Shown: positions 49,723-59,107 of the stretch, piece after piece
Layout: each line of letters starts with the position of its first letter
Position numbering within the stretch: position 1 is the stretch's first letter
Assembly: GCF_040500525.1 (NCBI RefSeq)
Contig: NZ_CP159402.1
Coordinates: 1,239,501-1,303,500 of the forward strand
Source: Azospirillum formosense
GTDB lineage: Bacteria > Pseudomonadota > Alphaproteobacteria > Azospirillales > Azospirillaceae
Length of the DNA stretch: 64,000 nucleotides
Direction of reading: 5' to 3'
Notes under the pieces: model-generated
Databases searched by the model: none
The model's input: the letters and a program-made list of their open reading frames with translations, nothing else
Told to the model about the DNA's origin: nothing
Made by a program: the position numbers and the translations under genes

Positions 49723-49759
49723 CGCCGGTCCTTCGTCCCCACCGGACGAAGGACCGGCG
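49723..49759 (+). terminator. Perfect 16-bp hairpin after slt
   Basis: Bases 49723-49738 pair without mismatch with 49744-49759 around the loop CCACC, 5 bases after the slt stop. No U-tract follows (CAACGATAAAAAACG), so it may be a processed 3' end or bidirectional terminator element. Confidence 0.6.
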
Positions 49760-49980
49760 CAACGATAAAAAACGAATATTCGAAAGTCCCGAAAGCCGGC
49801 TTAACTCTGTCACATACCGAAATCGAAATCGTCCAATTTTCGCCCTTTTCGTCCGAAGTGGTAACTCTTCTTCCTATCCGGAAGATGAATTGCATTTAAT
49901 GCTCTATTAACCACAAGACGAGAGAATTCCCACGCACGGACGGACCGTGTTTCTCTTTATTCCGTGATTGGGAGCCTACC

Positions 49981-50208
49981 ATGCCAGCACCGATGGTCGC
50001 CGATGAAGTCCGCCAGGCGTGCCGCATCCACGCGCGCCTTTTAGACGCCTTCATCACCTTGACGGAACAGGAACTGGCGCAGCTCGCCCCTGGTTTCGCC
50101 GAGGAAAGCCTCATGGAATCGCTGGAGAAGATGCGCGCCGCCCGCAAGAGCTACGGCGCCCTGGGTGGTGTCGTCGCCCTGGAGGTGGTGGCGTCGAACG
50201 CCGCCTGA
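49981..50208 (+). CDS. Small hypothetical protein
   Basis: The 75-residue helical protein has a Leu-Glu-rich middle (LDAFITLTEQELAQLAPG) and ends in GVVALEVVASNAA. It has no cysteine, signal or membrane segment. GGGAG at about 49969-49973 gives a proper ribosome site, and the preceding 220 bases are AT-rich and promoter-like. It converges on mltG. I do not recognise it. Confidence 0.6.
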   Translation: MPAPMVADEVRQACRIHARLLDAFITLTEQELAQLAPGFAEESLMESLEKMRAARKSYGALGGVVALEVVASNAA

Positions 50209-50257
50209 CCAAGGGCTTGGCGTTCGGGTCGGCCTTCCGTTCGGGAACAGGGGACCG

Positions 50258-51259
50258 CTAATCCTGCGGCGTGTCCCCGTTGCCCGCGCCACCCGACTGA
50301 CGGCGCTGCACCTCGCGCCATTTGGCGACGTTCCGATTGTGATCCGGCAACGTCTTCGCAAAGACATGCCCGCCGGTGCCATCGGCGACGAAATACAGGA
50401 AGTCGTGTTTTTCCGGGTGCAAAGCCGCCTGGATGGACGCCCGCCCCGGGTTGGCGATCGGCCCCGGCGGAAGTCCCGCCGCGACGTAGGTGTTGTAGGG
50501 CGACTCGAACTTCCAGTCGTTGCGGGTCAAGGCCCGCCCCAGCTCCCCGCTGCCATCGGTCAGCGCGTAGATCACCGTCGGGTCCGACTGGAGCTTCATG
50601 CCGGTCTCCAGGCGGTTGACGAAGACGCCGGCCACCTTGGCACGCTCCGCCGCGACGCCGGTCTCCTTCTCCACGATGGACGCCATGGTCAGCGCCTGCT
50701 GCGGAGTCTCGTAAGGCAGATCCGGGCCACGGTTCTTCCACGCCTCGTTCAAGGCCTGGGTCATGGCGTGCTGCATCCGCTCGACCAGGGCCGAGCGCGA
50801 ATCGCCGAAGGAATAGTGATAGGTTTCCGGCAGAAGCGTTCCGTCCTTCGGAAGCGCCTTCAACTCGCCGTTCAGCGCCGGCTCGGCGTCGAGCAGGGCC
50901 ACCACCTGGGCGGAGGTCAGCCCCTCCGGCACCGTGAAGCGGCGGACCACGGTCTTGCCCTGGCGCAGCATCTCCAGAACGCCGTCGACGCTGATCCCGG
51001 CGGGGAACGCATACTCGCCGGCCTTCAGCGGCCCCTGAAGCTTGGCCGCGAACAGGAAGAGGATCGGGGAGTCGACGACCCCCGCATCCTCCAGCGTCAG
51101 CGCGATGGCTTCCAGCCCGCTGCCGCGCGGGATGACCACCGTCTCGGCATGTTCGAGCGGTCCGGGGGCCATCACACGTAGGGCACCCCAGAACGCCACG
51201 CCGCTGCCCGCGGTGAGGACGGTCAACGCCCCCGCCGCGATTCGGAGGCCCCAACCCAT
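50258..51259 (-). CDS. mltG: Endolytic murein transglycosylase MltG
   Basis: The 333-residue inner membrane protein has one N-terminal helix (about 5-27) and a periplasmic YceG domain. LysM-like subdomain residues VVIPRGSGLEAIALTLEDAG lead to the catalytic part with ALTMASIVEKETGV (catalytic Glu near 219) and QSDPTVIYAL. It cuts nascent glycan strands and sets their length. It follows fabF by 26 bases, as in many Alphaproteobacteria. Confidence 0.93.
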   Translation of the reverse strand: MGWGLRIAAGALTVLTAGSGVAFWGALRVMAPGPLEHAETVVIPRGSGLEAIALTLEDAGVVDSPILFLFAAKLQGPLKAGEYAFPAGISVDGVLEMLRQGKTVVRRFTVPEGLTSAQVVALLDAEPALNGELKALPKDGTLLPETYHYSFGDSRSALVERMQHAMTQALNEAWKNRGPDLPYETPQQALTMASIVEKETGVAAERAKVAGVFVNRLETGMKLQSDPTVIYALTDGSGELGRALTRNDWKFESPYNTYVAAGLPPGPIANPGRASIQAALHPEKHDFLYFVADGTGGHVFAKTLPDHNRNVAKWREVQRRQSGGAGNGDTPQD

Positions 51260-51285
51260 CGGCGCTCTCCGCGATGCTTCGCCGC

Positions 51286-52548
51286 TCAGGCGAATTCCTT
51301 GAAGATCAGCGAGGCGTTGGTGCCGCCGAAGCCGAAGGAGTTCGACAGGGCGGCCCGCACGCGGCGCTCCTGCGCAACCTTCGGAACGAGGTTGACGCCG
51401 AGGCAGCTGTCCGACGGGTTCTCAAGGTTCAGGGTCGGCGGAACCAGGCTGTGGTTGATCGCCTTGATCGAGTAGATCGCCTCGACCGCGCCGGCGGCCC
51501 CCAGCAGGTGGCCGATGGCCGACTTGGTGGAGGACATGGCGAGGTTGTCCATCGCCGAGCCGAACAGACGCTTCACCGCGCCCAGCTCGATCTCGTCGCC
51601 CAGCGGCGTGGAGGTGCCGTGCGCGTTGACGTAGTCGATGTCCGACGGCTCCAGCCCGGCCCGCTTCAGCGCGTTGCGCATGGCGCGGAACCCGCCGTTG
51701 CCATCCTCCGCCGGGGCGGAGATGTGGTAGGCGTCGCCGGACATGCCGTAGCCGACCACTTCGGCGTAGATGTGGGCGCCGCGCTTCTTGGCGTGCTCCA
51801 GTTCCTCGAGGACGACGACACCGGCGCCCTCGCCGATCACGAAGCCGTCGCGGTCCTTGTCATAGGGACGCGACGCCTTTTCCGGCGTGTCGTTGAAATT
51901 CGTCGACAGGGCGCGCATGGCGGCGAAACCGCCGACGCCCAGGCGGCTGACCGCCGCTTCCGTGCCGCCGGCGACCATCACGTCCGCGTCACCCAGCATG
52001 ATCAGGCGCGAGGCATCGCCGATGGCGTGCGCGCCGGTCGAGCAGGCCGTGACCACCGCGTGGTTCGGGCCCTTGAAGCCGTGCTGGATGGAGATGTGGC
52101 CGGACGCCAGATTGATGAGGCAGGCCGGAATGAAGAAGGGGGAGATGCGGCGCGGGCCCTTTTCGGCCAGCGTGACCGCACCGTCGGCAATGCCCGGCAG
52201 ACCGCCGATGCCCGAGCCCACCATGACGCCGGTGAGTTCGCGCTCTTCCTCGGTCTGGGGAACCCAGCCGGAATCCTTGATCGCTTCGTGGGCGGCGGCG
52301 ATGGCGAAGATGATGAAATCGTCCATCTTCCGCTGGTCCTTCGGCGGGACGAAGACATCGGGGTTGAACAACCCCTCGCCATCGCCGCGCGGGACCTGCC
52401 CGGCAACTTTCGAGGCCAGATCGGAGGCGTCAAAACCCGTGATGGCGCGGATGCCCGATTGGCCGGCGGTCAGACGCTCCCAGTTGAGCTTATGGCCGAC
52501 ACCGAGCGGCGTGACCAGACCAAGGCCGGTAACGACGACACGTCTCAT
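51286..52548 (-). CDS. fabF: Beta-ketoacyl-ACP synthase II
   Basis: The 420-residue condensing enzyme carries the catalytic triad Cys169 (VVTACSTGAHA), His310 (VNAHGTSTPLGD) and His347 (KSAIGHLLGAAGA), with Lys342. It elongates acyl-ACP with malonyl-ACP. The gene comes after acpP, with an 86-base gap containing a hairpin, and before mltG. Confidence 0.96.
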   Translation of the reverse strand: MRRVVVTGLGLVTPLGVGHKLNWERLTAGQSGIRAITGFDASDLASKVAGQVPRGDGEGLFNPDVFVPPKDQRKMDDFIIFAIAAAHEAIKDSGWVPQTEEERELTGVMVGSGIGGLPGIADGAVTLAEKGPRRISPFFIPACLINLASGHISIQHGFKGPNHAVVTACSTGAHAIGDASRLIMLGDADVMVAGGTEAAVSRLGVGGFAAMRALSTNFNDTPEKASRPYDKDRDGFVIGEGAGVVVLEELEHAKKRGAHIYAEVVGYGMSGDAYHISAPAEDGNGGFRAMRNALKRAGLEPSDIDYVNAHGTSTPLGDEIELGAVKRLFGSAMDNLAMSSTKSAIGHLLGAAGAVEAIYSIKAINHSLVPPTLNLENPSDSCLGVNLVPKVAQERRVRAALSNSFGFGGTNASLIFKEFA

Positions 52549-52586
52549 GGGGTATTCCTTGACCTTTCCTCGGAAAACTCAGCGAC

Positions 52587-52616
52587 GGCCAGGCCACTTT
52601 GGAAAGCTGCCTGGCC
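52587..52616 (-). terminator. Hairpin between acpP and fabF
   Basis: GGCCAGGC (52587-52594) pairs with GCCTGGCC (52609-52616) around a 14-base loop. On the minus strand it lies between the acpP stop and fabF start and may act as an attenuator, letting ACP, which is needed in large amounts, exceed FabF. Confidence 0.45.
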
Positions 52617-52634
52617 TTTCACGCCAGCGCCTGA

Positions 52635-52874
52635 TCAGGCGGCGGCGTTCGCCTTGATGAAGTCGATGGCGTCCTTCACCGTCAGGATCTTCTCGGCGGC
52701 GTCGTCCGGAATCTCGCAGCCGAACTCCTCCTCGAAAGCCATAACCAGCTCGACCGTGTCGAGGCTGTCGGCGCCGAGATCGTCGATGAAGGAGGCGTTC
52801 TCCGTCACCTTCGACTCCTCGACCCCGAGGTGGTCCACAACGATCTTCTTAACGCGCTCGGCGACATCGCTCAT
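52635..52874 (-). CDS. acpP: Acyl carrier protein
   Basis: The 79-residue acidic helical protein carries the 4'-phosphopantetheine site at Ser37 in [12 protein letters not shown]. It shuttles acyl chains in fatty acid and lipid A synthesis. The ATG at 52874 is standard. It lies between fabG and fabF. Confidence 0.98.
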   Translation of the reverse strand: MSDVAERVKKIVVDHLGVEESKVTENASFIDDLGADSLDTVELVMAFEEEFGCEIPDDAAEKILTVKDAIDFIKANAAA

Positions 52875-53043
52875 TTTTTAAGACCTTCCAATCCTTGAGA
52901 CCGCTCGGGCGAATTCGGCCGGCTCAACACGCGGCTGCGTGCCTTCCTGCCACAAAAAGCCCCGTCCGATAACACATTTTTACAGCCTTGACCAGCGCCC
53001 GCGGGAGCCGGTCCGAACCTGTGGTTCAGGCAGCGAATCCGCC

Positions 53044-53781
53044 TCAGATCATGGCCATGCCGCCGTTGATGTGCAGCGTCTGGCCGGTGACATAGGCGGC
53101 CTCATCGCTCGCCAGGTACACGACTCCGGCGGCGATTTCCCCCGGCTCGCCCATGCGGCCGGAAGGAATGGCGGTGAGCAGCTTGTCCTTCTGCTCGGAA
53201 TTCAGGGCGTCGGTCATCGCCGTGGTGATGAAGCCCGGCGCGACGCAGTTCACGGTGATGCCGCGCGATGCGACCTCCGCGGCCAGCGACTTCGACATGC
53301 CGATCATGCCGGCCTTGGAGGCGGCGTAGTTGGCCTGGCCGGGGTTGCCGGTGACGCCGACGATCGAGGTGATGCCGATGATGCGGCCCCAGCGGCGCTT
53401 CATCATGCCGCGCAGCACGGCGCGCGACAGGCGGAAGGCGGCGGTCAGGTTGACGTCCAGCACCGACTGCCAGTCGTCGTCCTTCATGCGCATGGCCAGC
53501 TGGTCGCGGGTCAGGCCGGCGTTGTTCACCAGGATGTCGATCTGGCCGAGGGCGGCCTCCGCGTCCTTGGCGAGCTGCTCGGTGCCGGCGGCGTCGGCGA
53601 GGTTGCCGGGCACCACCAGGGCACGCTCGCCCAGTTCGGCGGCGAGCGCCTCCAGCGGGGCGACGCGGGTGCCGGAGAGCGCGACGGTGGCGCCCTGCAC
53701 GTGCAGCGCGCGGGCGATCTGCGCCCCGATGCCACCCGAGGCGCCGGTGACCAGCGCCTTCTTTCCGGTCAGGTCGAACAT
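53044..53781 (-). CDS. fabG: 3-oxoacyl-ACP reductase
   Basis: The 245-residue short-chain dehydrogenase has NADPH motif TGASGGIG (12-19), NNAG (86-89) and the catalytic Ser139, Tyr152 and Lys156 (YAASK). It reduces beta-ketoacyl-ACP. It begins 8 bases after the fabD stop. Confidence 0.96.
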   Translation of the reverse strand: MFDLTGKKALVTGASGGIGAQIARALHVQGATVALSGTRVAPLEALAAELGERALVVPGNLADAAGTEQLAKDAEAALGQIDILVNNAGLTRDQLAMRMKDDDWQSVLDVNLTAAFRLSRAVLRGMMKRRWGRIIGITSIVGVTGNPGQANYAASKAGMIGMSKSLAAEVASRGITVNCVAPGFITTAMTDALNSEQKDKLLTAIPSGRMGEPGEIAAGVVYLASDEAAYVTGQTLHINGGMAMI

Positions 53782-53789
53782 GGAATGCC

Positions 53790-54746
53790 TCACAGGGTCT
53801 TCAAGAACGATTCGACGTCGGCCGGGCCCTGTACGGAGGTGCCGGCCATTTCCTTGTCGATGCGCTTGGCGAGACCCGACAGCACCTTGCCGGAGCCGAG
53901 TTCGACCAGCGTGTCGACGCCCTGCTCCTTCATATAGAGCACGCTCTCGCGCCAGCGAACCATGCCGGTCACCTGCTCCACGAGAAGGCGGCGGATCTCG
54001 TTGGGGTCCGACACGGCCGACGCGGTCACGTTGGCGACCACCGGAACCGCCGGCGCGTTGATCGTCACCGCGGCCAGGGCCTCGGCCATGGCGTCGGCGG
54101 CGGGCTGCATCAGCGGGCAGTGGAAGGGCGCGCTGACGGGCAGGCGCACGGTGCGCTTCAGCCCGCGCTCCGCCGCGATCACGATGGCGCGCTCGATGGC
54201 CTCGGCGTGGCCGGAGATCACCACCTGCCCCGACGAATTGTCGTTGGCGACGGTGCAGACCTCGCTCTGGCCCGTGGGGGTCTTGGCGGCGTCGGCGGCG
54301 ATGGCCTGGGCCTGCTCCAGCTCGGCGCCCAGCAGGGCGGCCATGGCGCCCTGCCCGACCGGCACGGCCTTCTGCATGGCCTGGCCGCGCAGCTTCAGCA
54401 GGCGCGCGGTGTCGGCCAGCGTGAAGGCGCCGGCGGCGCACAGGGCCGAATACTCGCCGAGCGAATGGCCGGCGACGAAGGCCGCATGCTTGGCCAGGTC
54501 GAGCCCGCCCTGGTCCTTCAGCACCCGCATGACGGCGACGCTGACGGCCATCAGGGCCGGCTGGGCGTTCTCGGTCAGCGTCAGGTCGGCCTCGGGGCCT
54601 TCGAACATCAGGCGGGACAGGCGCTGGTTCAGCGCGTCGTCGACCTCTTCAAAGGTGAGCCGCGCGACCTCGAACGCCTCGGCCAGCTCACGTCCCATGC
54701 CGACGGCTTGGCTGCCCTGGCCCGGAAAGACGAACGCCCTGGTCAT
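53790..54746 (-). CDS. fabD: Malonyl-CoA:ACP transacylase
   Basis: The 318-residue acyltransferase has GQGSQ near the N-terminus, catalytic Ser95 in GHSLGEYSA, Arg120, and His209 in SAPFHCPLM. It loads malonyl onto ACP and is the first gene of fabD-fabG-acpP-fabF-mltG. Confidence 0.96.
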   Translation of the reverse strand: MTRAFVFPGQGSQAVGMGRELAEAFEVARLTFEEVDDALNQRLSRLMFEGPEADLTLTENAQPALMAVSVAVMRVLKDQGGLDLAKHAAFVAGHSLGEYSALCAAGAFTLADTARLLKLRGQAMQKAVPVGQGAMAALLGAELEQAQAIAADAAKTPTGQSEVCTVANDNSSGQVVISGHAEAIERAIVIAAERGLKRTVRLPVSAPFHCPLMQPAADAMAEALAAVTINAPAVPVVANVTASAVSDPNEIRRLLVEQVTGMVRWRESVLYMKEQGVDTLVELGSGKVLSGLAKRIDKEMAGTSVQGPADVESFLKTL

Positions 54747-55139
54747 GCTGTCTGGGAACCCTAGTAAAAAGGCGCGCCACCCGCGGCGCCGCCGTTGAAT
54801 TCGGCGACAGTCATAACCGGCCTTTCGGGCAAGTCAAGCGATGCTCAACGTTGAAGGGCTGGAATTGGTGCCTTTCTGTTGCATTTCCGGCATTTTTTCA
54901 TTGCTGCGATGCAAAGGCGAACGGAGAAAAGGGCCTTTCCAAGGCCTTCCGAAGGCCGTGGCCGCGGAATCGCCCGGCGGCTCGTGTTTCCGCTTGTCGG
55001 GATAGGGCTTTTGTGCATACTGCGCCGCTTCATAACTCCTTGCCGGTGGCCCGCGTGCCGTCGGCTAGGCCCGGGCGGCTGATCCTGTCCATAGGGGATG
55101 GGGCGCAGCGCCGGACCATGAACAGCCATGGGGAGTACG
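54747..55139. promoter_or_regulatory. Divergent control region of fabD and rpsF
   Basis: This gap of 393 bases separates the fatty acid operon (minus) from the ribosomal operon (plus). A candidate rpsF promoter is TTGTCG (54994-54999) with 16 bases to CATACT (55016-55021). The 120-base leader that follows contains GC-rich stems and may hold the S6:S18 autoregulatory site known in other bacteria, but I could not confirm its motif. Confidence 0.4.
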
Positions 55140-55577
55140 ATGGCTCTTTACGAGTGCGTGCTGATCGCGCGCCAGGACATCTCGGCCGCCCAGGCCGAGC
55201 AGCTCGGCGAGCAGTTCGCCCAGATCATTCGCGACAACGGCGGCCAGGTCGCCAAGACCGAATACTGGGGCCTGAAGACGCTCACCTACAAGATCAAGAA
55301 GAACCGCAAGGGTCACTACACCCTGTTCAACCTTGATGCCCCCGCCGCCGCCGTCCTCGAGATGGAGCGGAACATGAGCATCAACGAGGACGTGCTGCGC
55401 TTCATGACCGTCCGCGTCGATGCGCTGGACGCCAACCCGTCGGTGATGATGCAGAGCCGCGGCGAGCGTGGTGACCGCGGCGATCGCGGCGACCGCGGCC
55501 CGCGCCGCTTCGAGGATCGTGGCCCGCGCCCGCCGCGCCGCCAGGAGCCCACCGTTGCCGAAGGGGAGAACGCCTAA
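55140..55577 (+). CDS. rpsF: 30S ribosomal protein S6
   Basis: The 145-residue protein has the S6 fold: [20 protein letters not shown], then [20 protein letters not shown] and [20 protein letters not shown]-terminal tail (from about 107) is rich in Arg, Gly and Asp, with (E/D)RGDRGDRG repeats encoded by a short tandem DNA repeat, longer and different from E. coli S6. GGGGAGT stands before ATG 55140; the in-frame ATG at 55128 is less likely. Confidence 0.96.
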   Translation: MALYECVLIARQDISAAQAEQLGEQFAQIIRDNGGQVAKTEYWGLKTLTYKIKKNRKGHYTLFNLDAPAAAVLEMERNMSINEDVLRFMTVRVDALDANPSVMMQSRGERGDRGDRGDRGPRRFEDRGPRPPRRQEPTVAEGENA

Positions 55578-55850
55578 ATGTCCGACAAGCAGACCTCGGG
55601 CGCTCCGGCCCGCACCGGTGGCGGTCCCCGCCGTCCGTTCTTCCGCCGCCGCAAGACCTGCCCGTTCTCGGGCGCGAACGCCCCGGCGATCGACTACAAG
55701 GACGTCAAGCTCCTGTCCCGCTTCATCTCCGAGCGTGGCAAGATCGTGCCGAGCCGCATCACCGCGGTTTCCGCGAAGAAGCAGCGCGAACTCGCCCGCG
55801 CCATCAAGCGCGCCCGTTTCCTGGCCCTGCTTCCCTACGTGGTGAAGTAA
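55578..55850 (+). CDS. rpsR: 30S ribosomal protein S18
   Basis: The 90-residue protein has [12 protein letters not shown], the conserved core [19 protein letters not shown] and the C-terminus [11 protein letters not shown]. The ATG follows the rpsF stop with no gap. S18 binds S6 on the small subunit platform. Confidence 0.97.
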   Translation: MSDKQTSGAPARTGGGPRRPFFRRRKTCPFSGANAPAIDYKDVKLLSRFISERGKIVPSRITAVSAKKQRELARAIKRARFLALLPYVVK

Positions 55851-55883
55851 GGACCGAAGCGGACAACAGGCAAAGGTAATCCC

Positions 55884-56840
55884 ATGGCCTCGCCCCTGGC
55901 CGCCCCTCTGGCGGCTGCCATCGGTGTCGGCGTGGTCAGCGCTTTCTTCTACCTCGCCGTTCTGTTCGGCGGGTTCGGGGCGCTGATCCTGGGCTATCTG
56001 GCGCCGCTGCCGCTGTTCCTCGCGGGATTGTGGCTCGGCTCCACCGCCTCCCTTCTCGCCGGCGCGGCGGGAACGGTGGCGGTCCTGGCGGTGTCGTCCA
56101 GCGTCCTGGTGTCTCTCGCCTATCTGGTGACCGCGGCTGTCCCGGTCATCCTGGTGGTGCGGCAGGCGCTGCTGGCGCGGGCGGCGGCCGACGGGGGTGT
56201 GGAATGGTACCCTCCGGGCCGGCTCCTGATGGCGCTGACCGGAATGGGACTGGCGGGCCTTCTGGGTGCCGCGGTTCTGACGCTCGATCAGCCCGGCGGG
56301 CTGGAGGGCGCGGTGCGGGAGACGCTGGGCCGCATGGCGGACCAGATGTTCTCCGCGCAGGGCCAGCCGGCCCCGGACCCGCAGGACATCTGGATGGCCG
56401 AGGTGTTGCCGGGCTTCGCGGTGATCTCATGGCTCGTCATGACGATCGTCAACGGTGCCTTGGCGCAGGGCGTCCTGATGCGGTTCGGCCGCAACCGGCG
56501 CCCCGCCATGCGGCTGGACGACGTGGAACTGCCCCGGTGGCTGACCACCGCGTTCCTGCTGACCATGGTGGCTGCCTCGCTGGCGTCGGACCCGGTCGGG
56601 TTCCTCGCGGTCAACGCCGCGCTGGTCCTGGCCTTGCCATTCGCCTTTGCCGGGCTTTCGGTGGTGCATGTGTTCGCCCGGAGCCGATCGGCCAAGCTGC
56701 CGATCCTCATCGGGTTCTACATGTTCCTGTTTCTTTTCGGTTGGCCGATCGTGCTGATGGTCGGTCTGGGCATGATCGAGCAATGGATTGGGCTGCGTCG
56801 CCGTCTCCGGCCCGCCGGCCCCGATCAGGAGGACGAGTGA
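55884..56840 (+). CDS. DUF2232 membrane protein (YybS-like)
   Basis: The 318-residue inner membrane protein has about eight hydrophobic segments. Its position between rpsR and rplI and its hydrophobicity fit the DUF2232 family found in this operon in Alphaproteobacteria. Function is unknown. The last base of its stop (TGATG) is the first base of the rplI start codon, so translation is coupled. Confidence 0.85.
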   Translation: MASPLAAPLAAAIGVGVVSAFFYLAVLFGGFGALILGYLAPLPLFLAGLWLGSTASLLAGAAGTVAVLAVSSSVLVSLAYLVTAAVPVILVVRQALLARAAADGGVEWYPPGRLLMALTGMGLAGLLGAAVLTLDQPGGLEGAVRETLGRMADQMFSAQGQPAPDPQDIWMAEVLPGFAVISWLVMTIVNGALAQGVLMRFGRNRRPAMRLDDVELPRWLTTAFLLTMVAASLASDPVGFLAVNAALVLALPFAFAGLSVVHVFARSRSAKLPILIGFYMFLFLFGWPIVLMVGLGMIEQWIGLRRRLRPAGPDQEDE

Positions 56841-57406
56841 TGGAAGTTATTCTGCTGGAGCGGGTCGAGAAGCTCGGCCAGATGGGCCAGGTCGTGAAGG
56901 TGCGTCCCGGCTTCGCCCGCAACTATCTGCTGCCGCAGAAGAAGGCCATGCGCGCCACCAAGGCGAACATGGCGTTCTTCGAGAAGCAGAAGGCCCACCT
57001 GGAGGCCGTCAACCTGGAGCGCCGCAAGGACGCCGAGCAGGTTGCCGCCAAGATGAACGACGTGACGGTCGTCGTGATCCGTCAGGCCGGCGAGACCGGC
57101 GTGCTGTACGGTTCGGTGACCCCGCGCGACGTCGCGGACGCCCTTGACGCCGCCGGCTACAAGGTCGACCGCAAGCAGGTGTCGATCGAGACCCCGATCA
57201 AGACGCTGGGCCTGTTCAAGCTGCGCGTCGTCCTGCACCCCGAGGTGAGCGTCTCCGTCACGGTGAACGTCGCCCGCTCGCAGGAAGAGGCCGAGCTGCA
57301 GCTGTCCCGTGGTGGCATGGTCACCGCGGCCGACCTGCGCGACGACGAGGACGAGATCGAGGAGGCCCCCGAGGCCGCCGAGGCCGAGGTTTCCGAGGAG
57401 GGCTGA
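56840..57406 (+). CDS. rplI: 50S ribosomal protein L9
   Basis: The 188-residue protein has an N-terminal rRNA-binding domain, [19 protein letters not shown] and [13 protein letters not shown], a connecting helix and a C-terminal domain with [16 protein letters not shown]. An acidic C-terminal tail (about 168-188) extends it beyond the 149 residues of E. coli L9. AGGAGG stands 7-8 bases before the ATG. Confidence 0.96.
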   Translation: MEVILLERVEKLGQMGQVVKVRPGFARNYLLPQKKAMRATKANMAFFEKQKAHLEAVNLERRKDAEQVAAKMNDVTVVVIRQAGETGVLYGSVTPRDVADALDAAGYKVDRKQVSIETPIKTLGLFKLRVVLHPEVSVSVTVNVARSQEEAELQLSRGGMVTAADLRDDEDEIEEAPEAAEAEVSEEG

Positions 57407-57441
57407 CCGCCCGCTCAACGAGACCAGTCCGCTCGTCCGGA

Positions 57442-57475
57442 AGCCGCCCGCCCCCCAGGGGGCGAGGCGGCTTTT
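57442..57475 (+). terminator. Intrinsic terminator after rplI
   Basis: AGCCGCC (57442-57448) pairs with GGCGGCT (57466-57472), with an inner GC stem, followed by TTTT. It probably ends the rpsF-rpsR-DUF2232-rplI transcript. Confidence 0.75.
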
Positions 57476-57671
57476 CCGCTTTCGGCGCTCCGCGTCGTCC
57501 GGCCCTTCCTCCTTCCGGCCCCTCCTCCTTCCGGATGCGCCGGACGCTCCGCGCCCTGCCCCGTCCGGCGGGTTGCCACTCCCCGCCCCCGTCCCCGACT
57601 CTCGTTCCCGGTTGCTCGCCCGTGGCGATGAAACCGTACCGAGTCGTGTTCGACGGATGCGGAGACGCGCG

Positions 57672-58925
57672 ATGCTGCTTGCCCGCCTGCTCAGCCCGGC
57701 CCTGACGGCCGGCGCCCTGGACATCGTCGGTGCCGACGGACGGAGGCACCGGGTGGGGACCGGCAGCCCGTCGCTCACCCTGCGCCTGCATGACCGGGCG
57801 CTGCACCGCGACCTGGTGGTCAATCCGCGGCTGCGCTTCGGCGAAGCCTACATGGACGGCCGCCTGTCCATCGAAGGAGGCACGGTCTATGATTTCCTGG
57901 CGCTGCTGAGCGCCGGTTCGGACAATGTCCAGGGTGTTCTCGGCAGTCTCCGGGAGGCCGCCTCCCCGGCGCTGCGGCTCATCCAGCAGAGCAATCCCCT
58001 GCGGCGGTCGCGGCGCAACGTCGCCCATCACTACGACCTGTCGCGGGCCTTCTTCGAACTGTTCCTCGACCGCGACCTGCAATATTCCTGCGCCTATTTC
58101 CCCACGGCCGACACCGGTCTGGACGAGGCGCAGGAGGCCAAGAAACGGCACATCGCGGCGAAGCTGCTGCTCCAGCCGGGCATGCGCGTCCTCGACATCG
58201 GCTGCGGCTGGGGCGGCATGGCGCTCTACCTCGCCCGCATGACCGGCGCCCAAGTCACCGGCATCACCTTGTCCCGCGAGCAGTTCGCCGTGGCGCGCGA
58301 GCGGGCAGCCCATGCCGGGTTGGCCGGGCAGGTGCGCTTCGAACTGCGCGATTATCGCGAGATGGAGGGGCGCTTCGACCGCATCGTCTCGGTCGGCATG
58401 TTCGAGCATGTCGGCGTGCCCCATTACCCGACCTTCTTCGCCAAGCTGCGCGACCTGCTGGCCGAGGACGGGGTGGCGCTGCTTCATTCCATCGGACGAT
58501 CGGACGGGCCGGGCTCCACCAACCCATGGTTCCGCAAATACATCTTCCCGGGCGGCTACTCGCCCGCGTTGTCGGAGGTGATCCCGGCGGTGGAGAGGGC
58601 CGGGCTGTGGAACACCGACGTCGAGATCCTGCGCCTGCATTACGCCGAAACGCTGCGCCATTGGCGGGAGCGCTTCGCGGCCCGGCGCGAGGAGGCCCGC
58701 GCCATGCACGACGAGCGCTTCTGCCGGATGTGGGAGTTCTATCTGGCTGGGGCGGAGATCAGCTTCCGCTACCAGGGGCACATGGTTTTCCAGATGCAGT
58801 TGGCCCGCTCGCTGGGCGCCGTTCCGCTCGTCCGCGACTACATGCAGCGCGCCGAAACGGCCCTGGCCGACGCGGTGCCGCGGCCCCTGCGCACCGGCCG
58901 GAACGTCGGTGCCGGCAACGCTTGA
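57672..58925 (+). CDS. cfa: Cyclopropane-fatty-acyl-phospholipid synthase
   Basis: The 417-residue enzyme adds a methylene group from SAM to unsaturated acyl chains of membrane phospholipids. Family features: VAHHYDLSRAFFELFLDRDL (118-137), QYSCAYF with Cys140, SAM motif VLDIGCGWGG near 173-182, MFEHVG and KYIFPGGY near 297. The start ATG at 57672 has GGAGA 7 bases upstream; an ATG at 57657 is possible. It sits between rplI and dnaB, where it is not usually found. Confidence 0.92.
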   Translation: MLLARLLSPALTAGALDIVGADGRRHRVGTGSPSLTLRLHDRALHRDLVVNPRLRFGEAYMDGRLSIEGGTVYDFLALLSAGSDNVQGVLGSLREAASPALRLIQQSNPLRRSRRNVAHHYDLSRAFFELFLDRDLQYSCAYFPTADTGLDEAQEAKKRHIAAKLLLQPGMRVLDIGCGWGGMALYLARMTGAQVTGITLSREQFAVARERAAHAGLAGQVRFELRDYREMEGRFDRIVSVGMFEHVGVPHYPTFFAKLRDLLAEDGVALLHSIGRSDGPGSTNPWFRKYIFPGGYSPALSEVIPAVERAGLWNTDVEILRLHYAETLRHWRERFAARREEARAMHDERFCRMWEFYLAGAEISFRYQGHMVFQMQLARSLGAVPLVRDYMQRAETALADAVPRPLRTGRNVGAGNA

Positions 58926-59001
58926 CCAGAGGCGCCCGCGCCACATCGACCCACAGGTTTTGCACGGGTCCAAAGCTTTGATAAAACGTGCCGTTTCCGG
59001 C

Positions 59002-59043
59002 TTACCCCCAGCTTTCACCGGCTGTGGGCAAAAGTTACTCACA
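59002..59043. promoter_or_regulatory. Degenerate DnaA-box-like motifs upstream of dnaB
   Basis: Within 100 bases before dnaB are TTACCCCCA (59002-59010), TGTGGGCAA (59023-59031) and TTACTCACA (59035-59043), each with two mismatches to TTATCCACA or its complement. They might allow DnaA to regulate dnaB, but matches this loose can occur by chance. Confidence 0.25.
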
Positions 59044-59107
59044 GGAATGTGGGTAGATTTACCCCGATCGCACAGCTTTGCGTCCCGCCCTTTGCTAAAG
59101 TGCCGCC

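Noticed and set aside
54747..55139. Small open frames on both strands between fabD and rpsF
   Set aside because: They lack ribosome sites and conserved features; the region is better explained as two promoters and a ribosomal leader.
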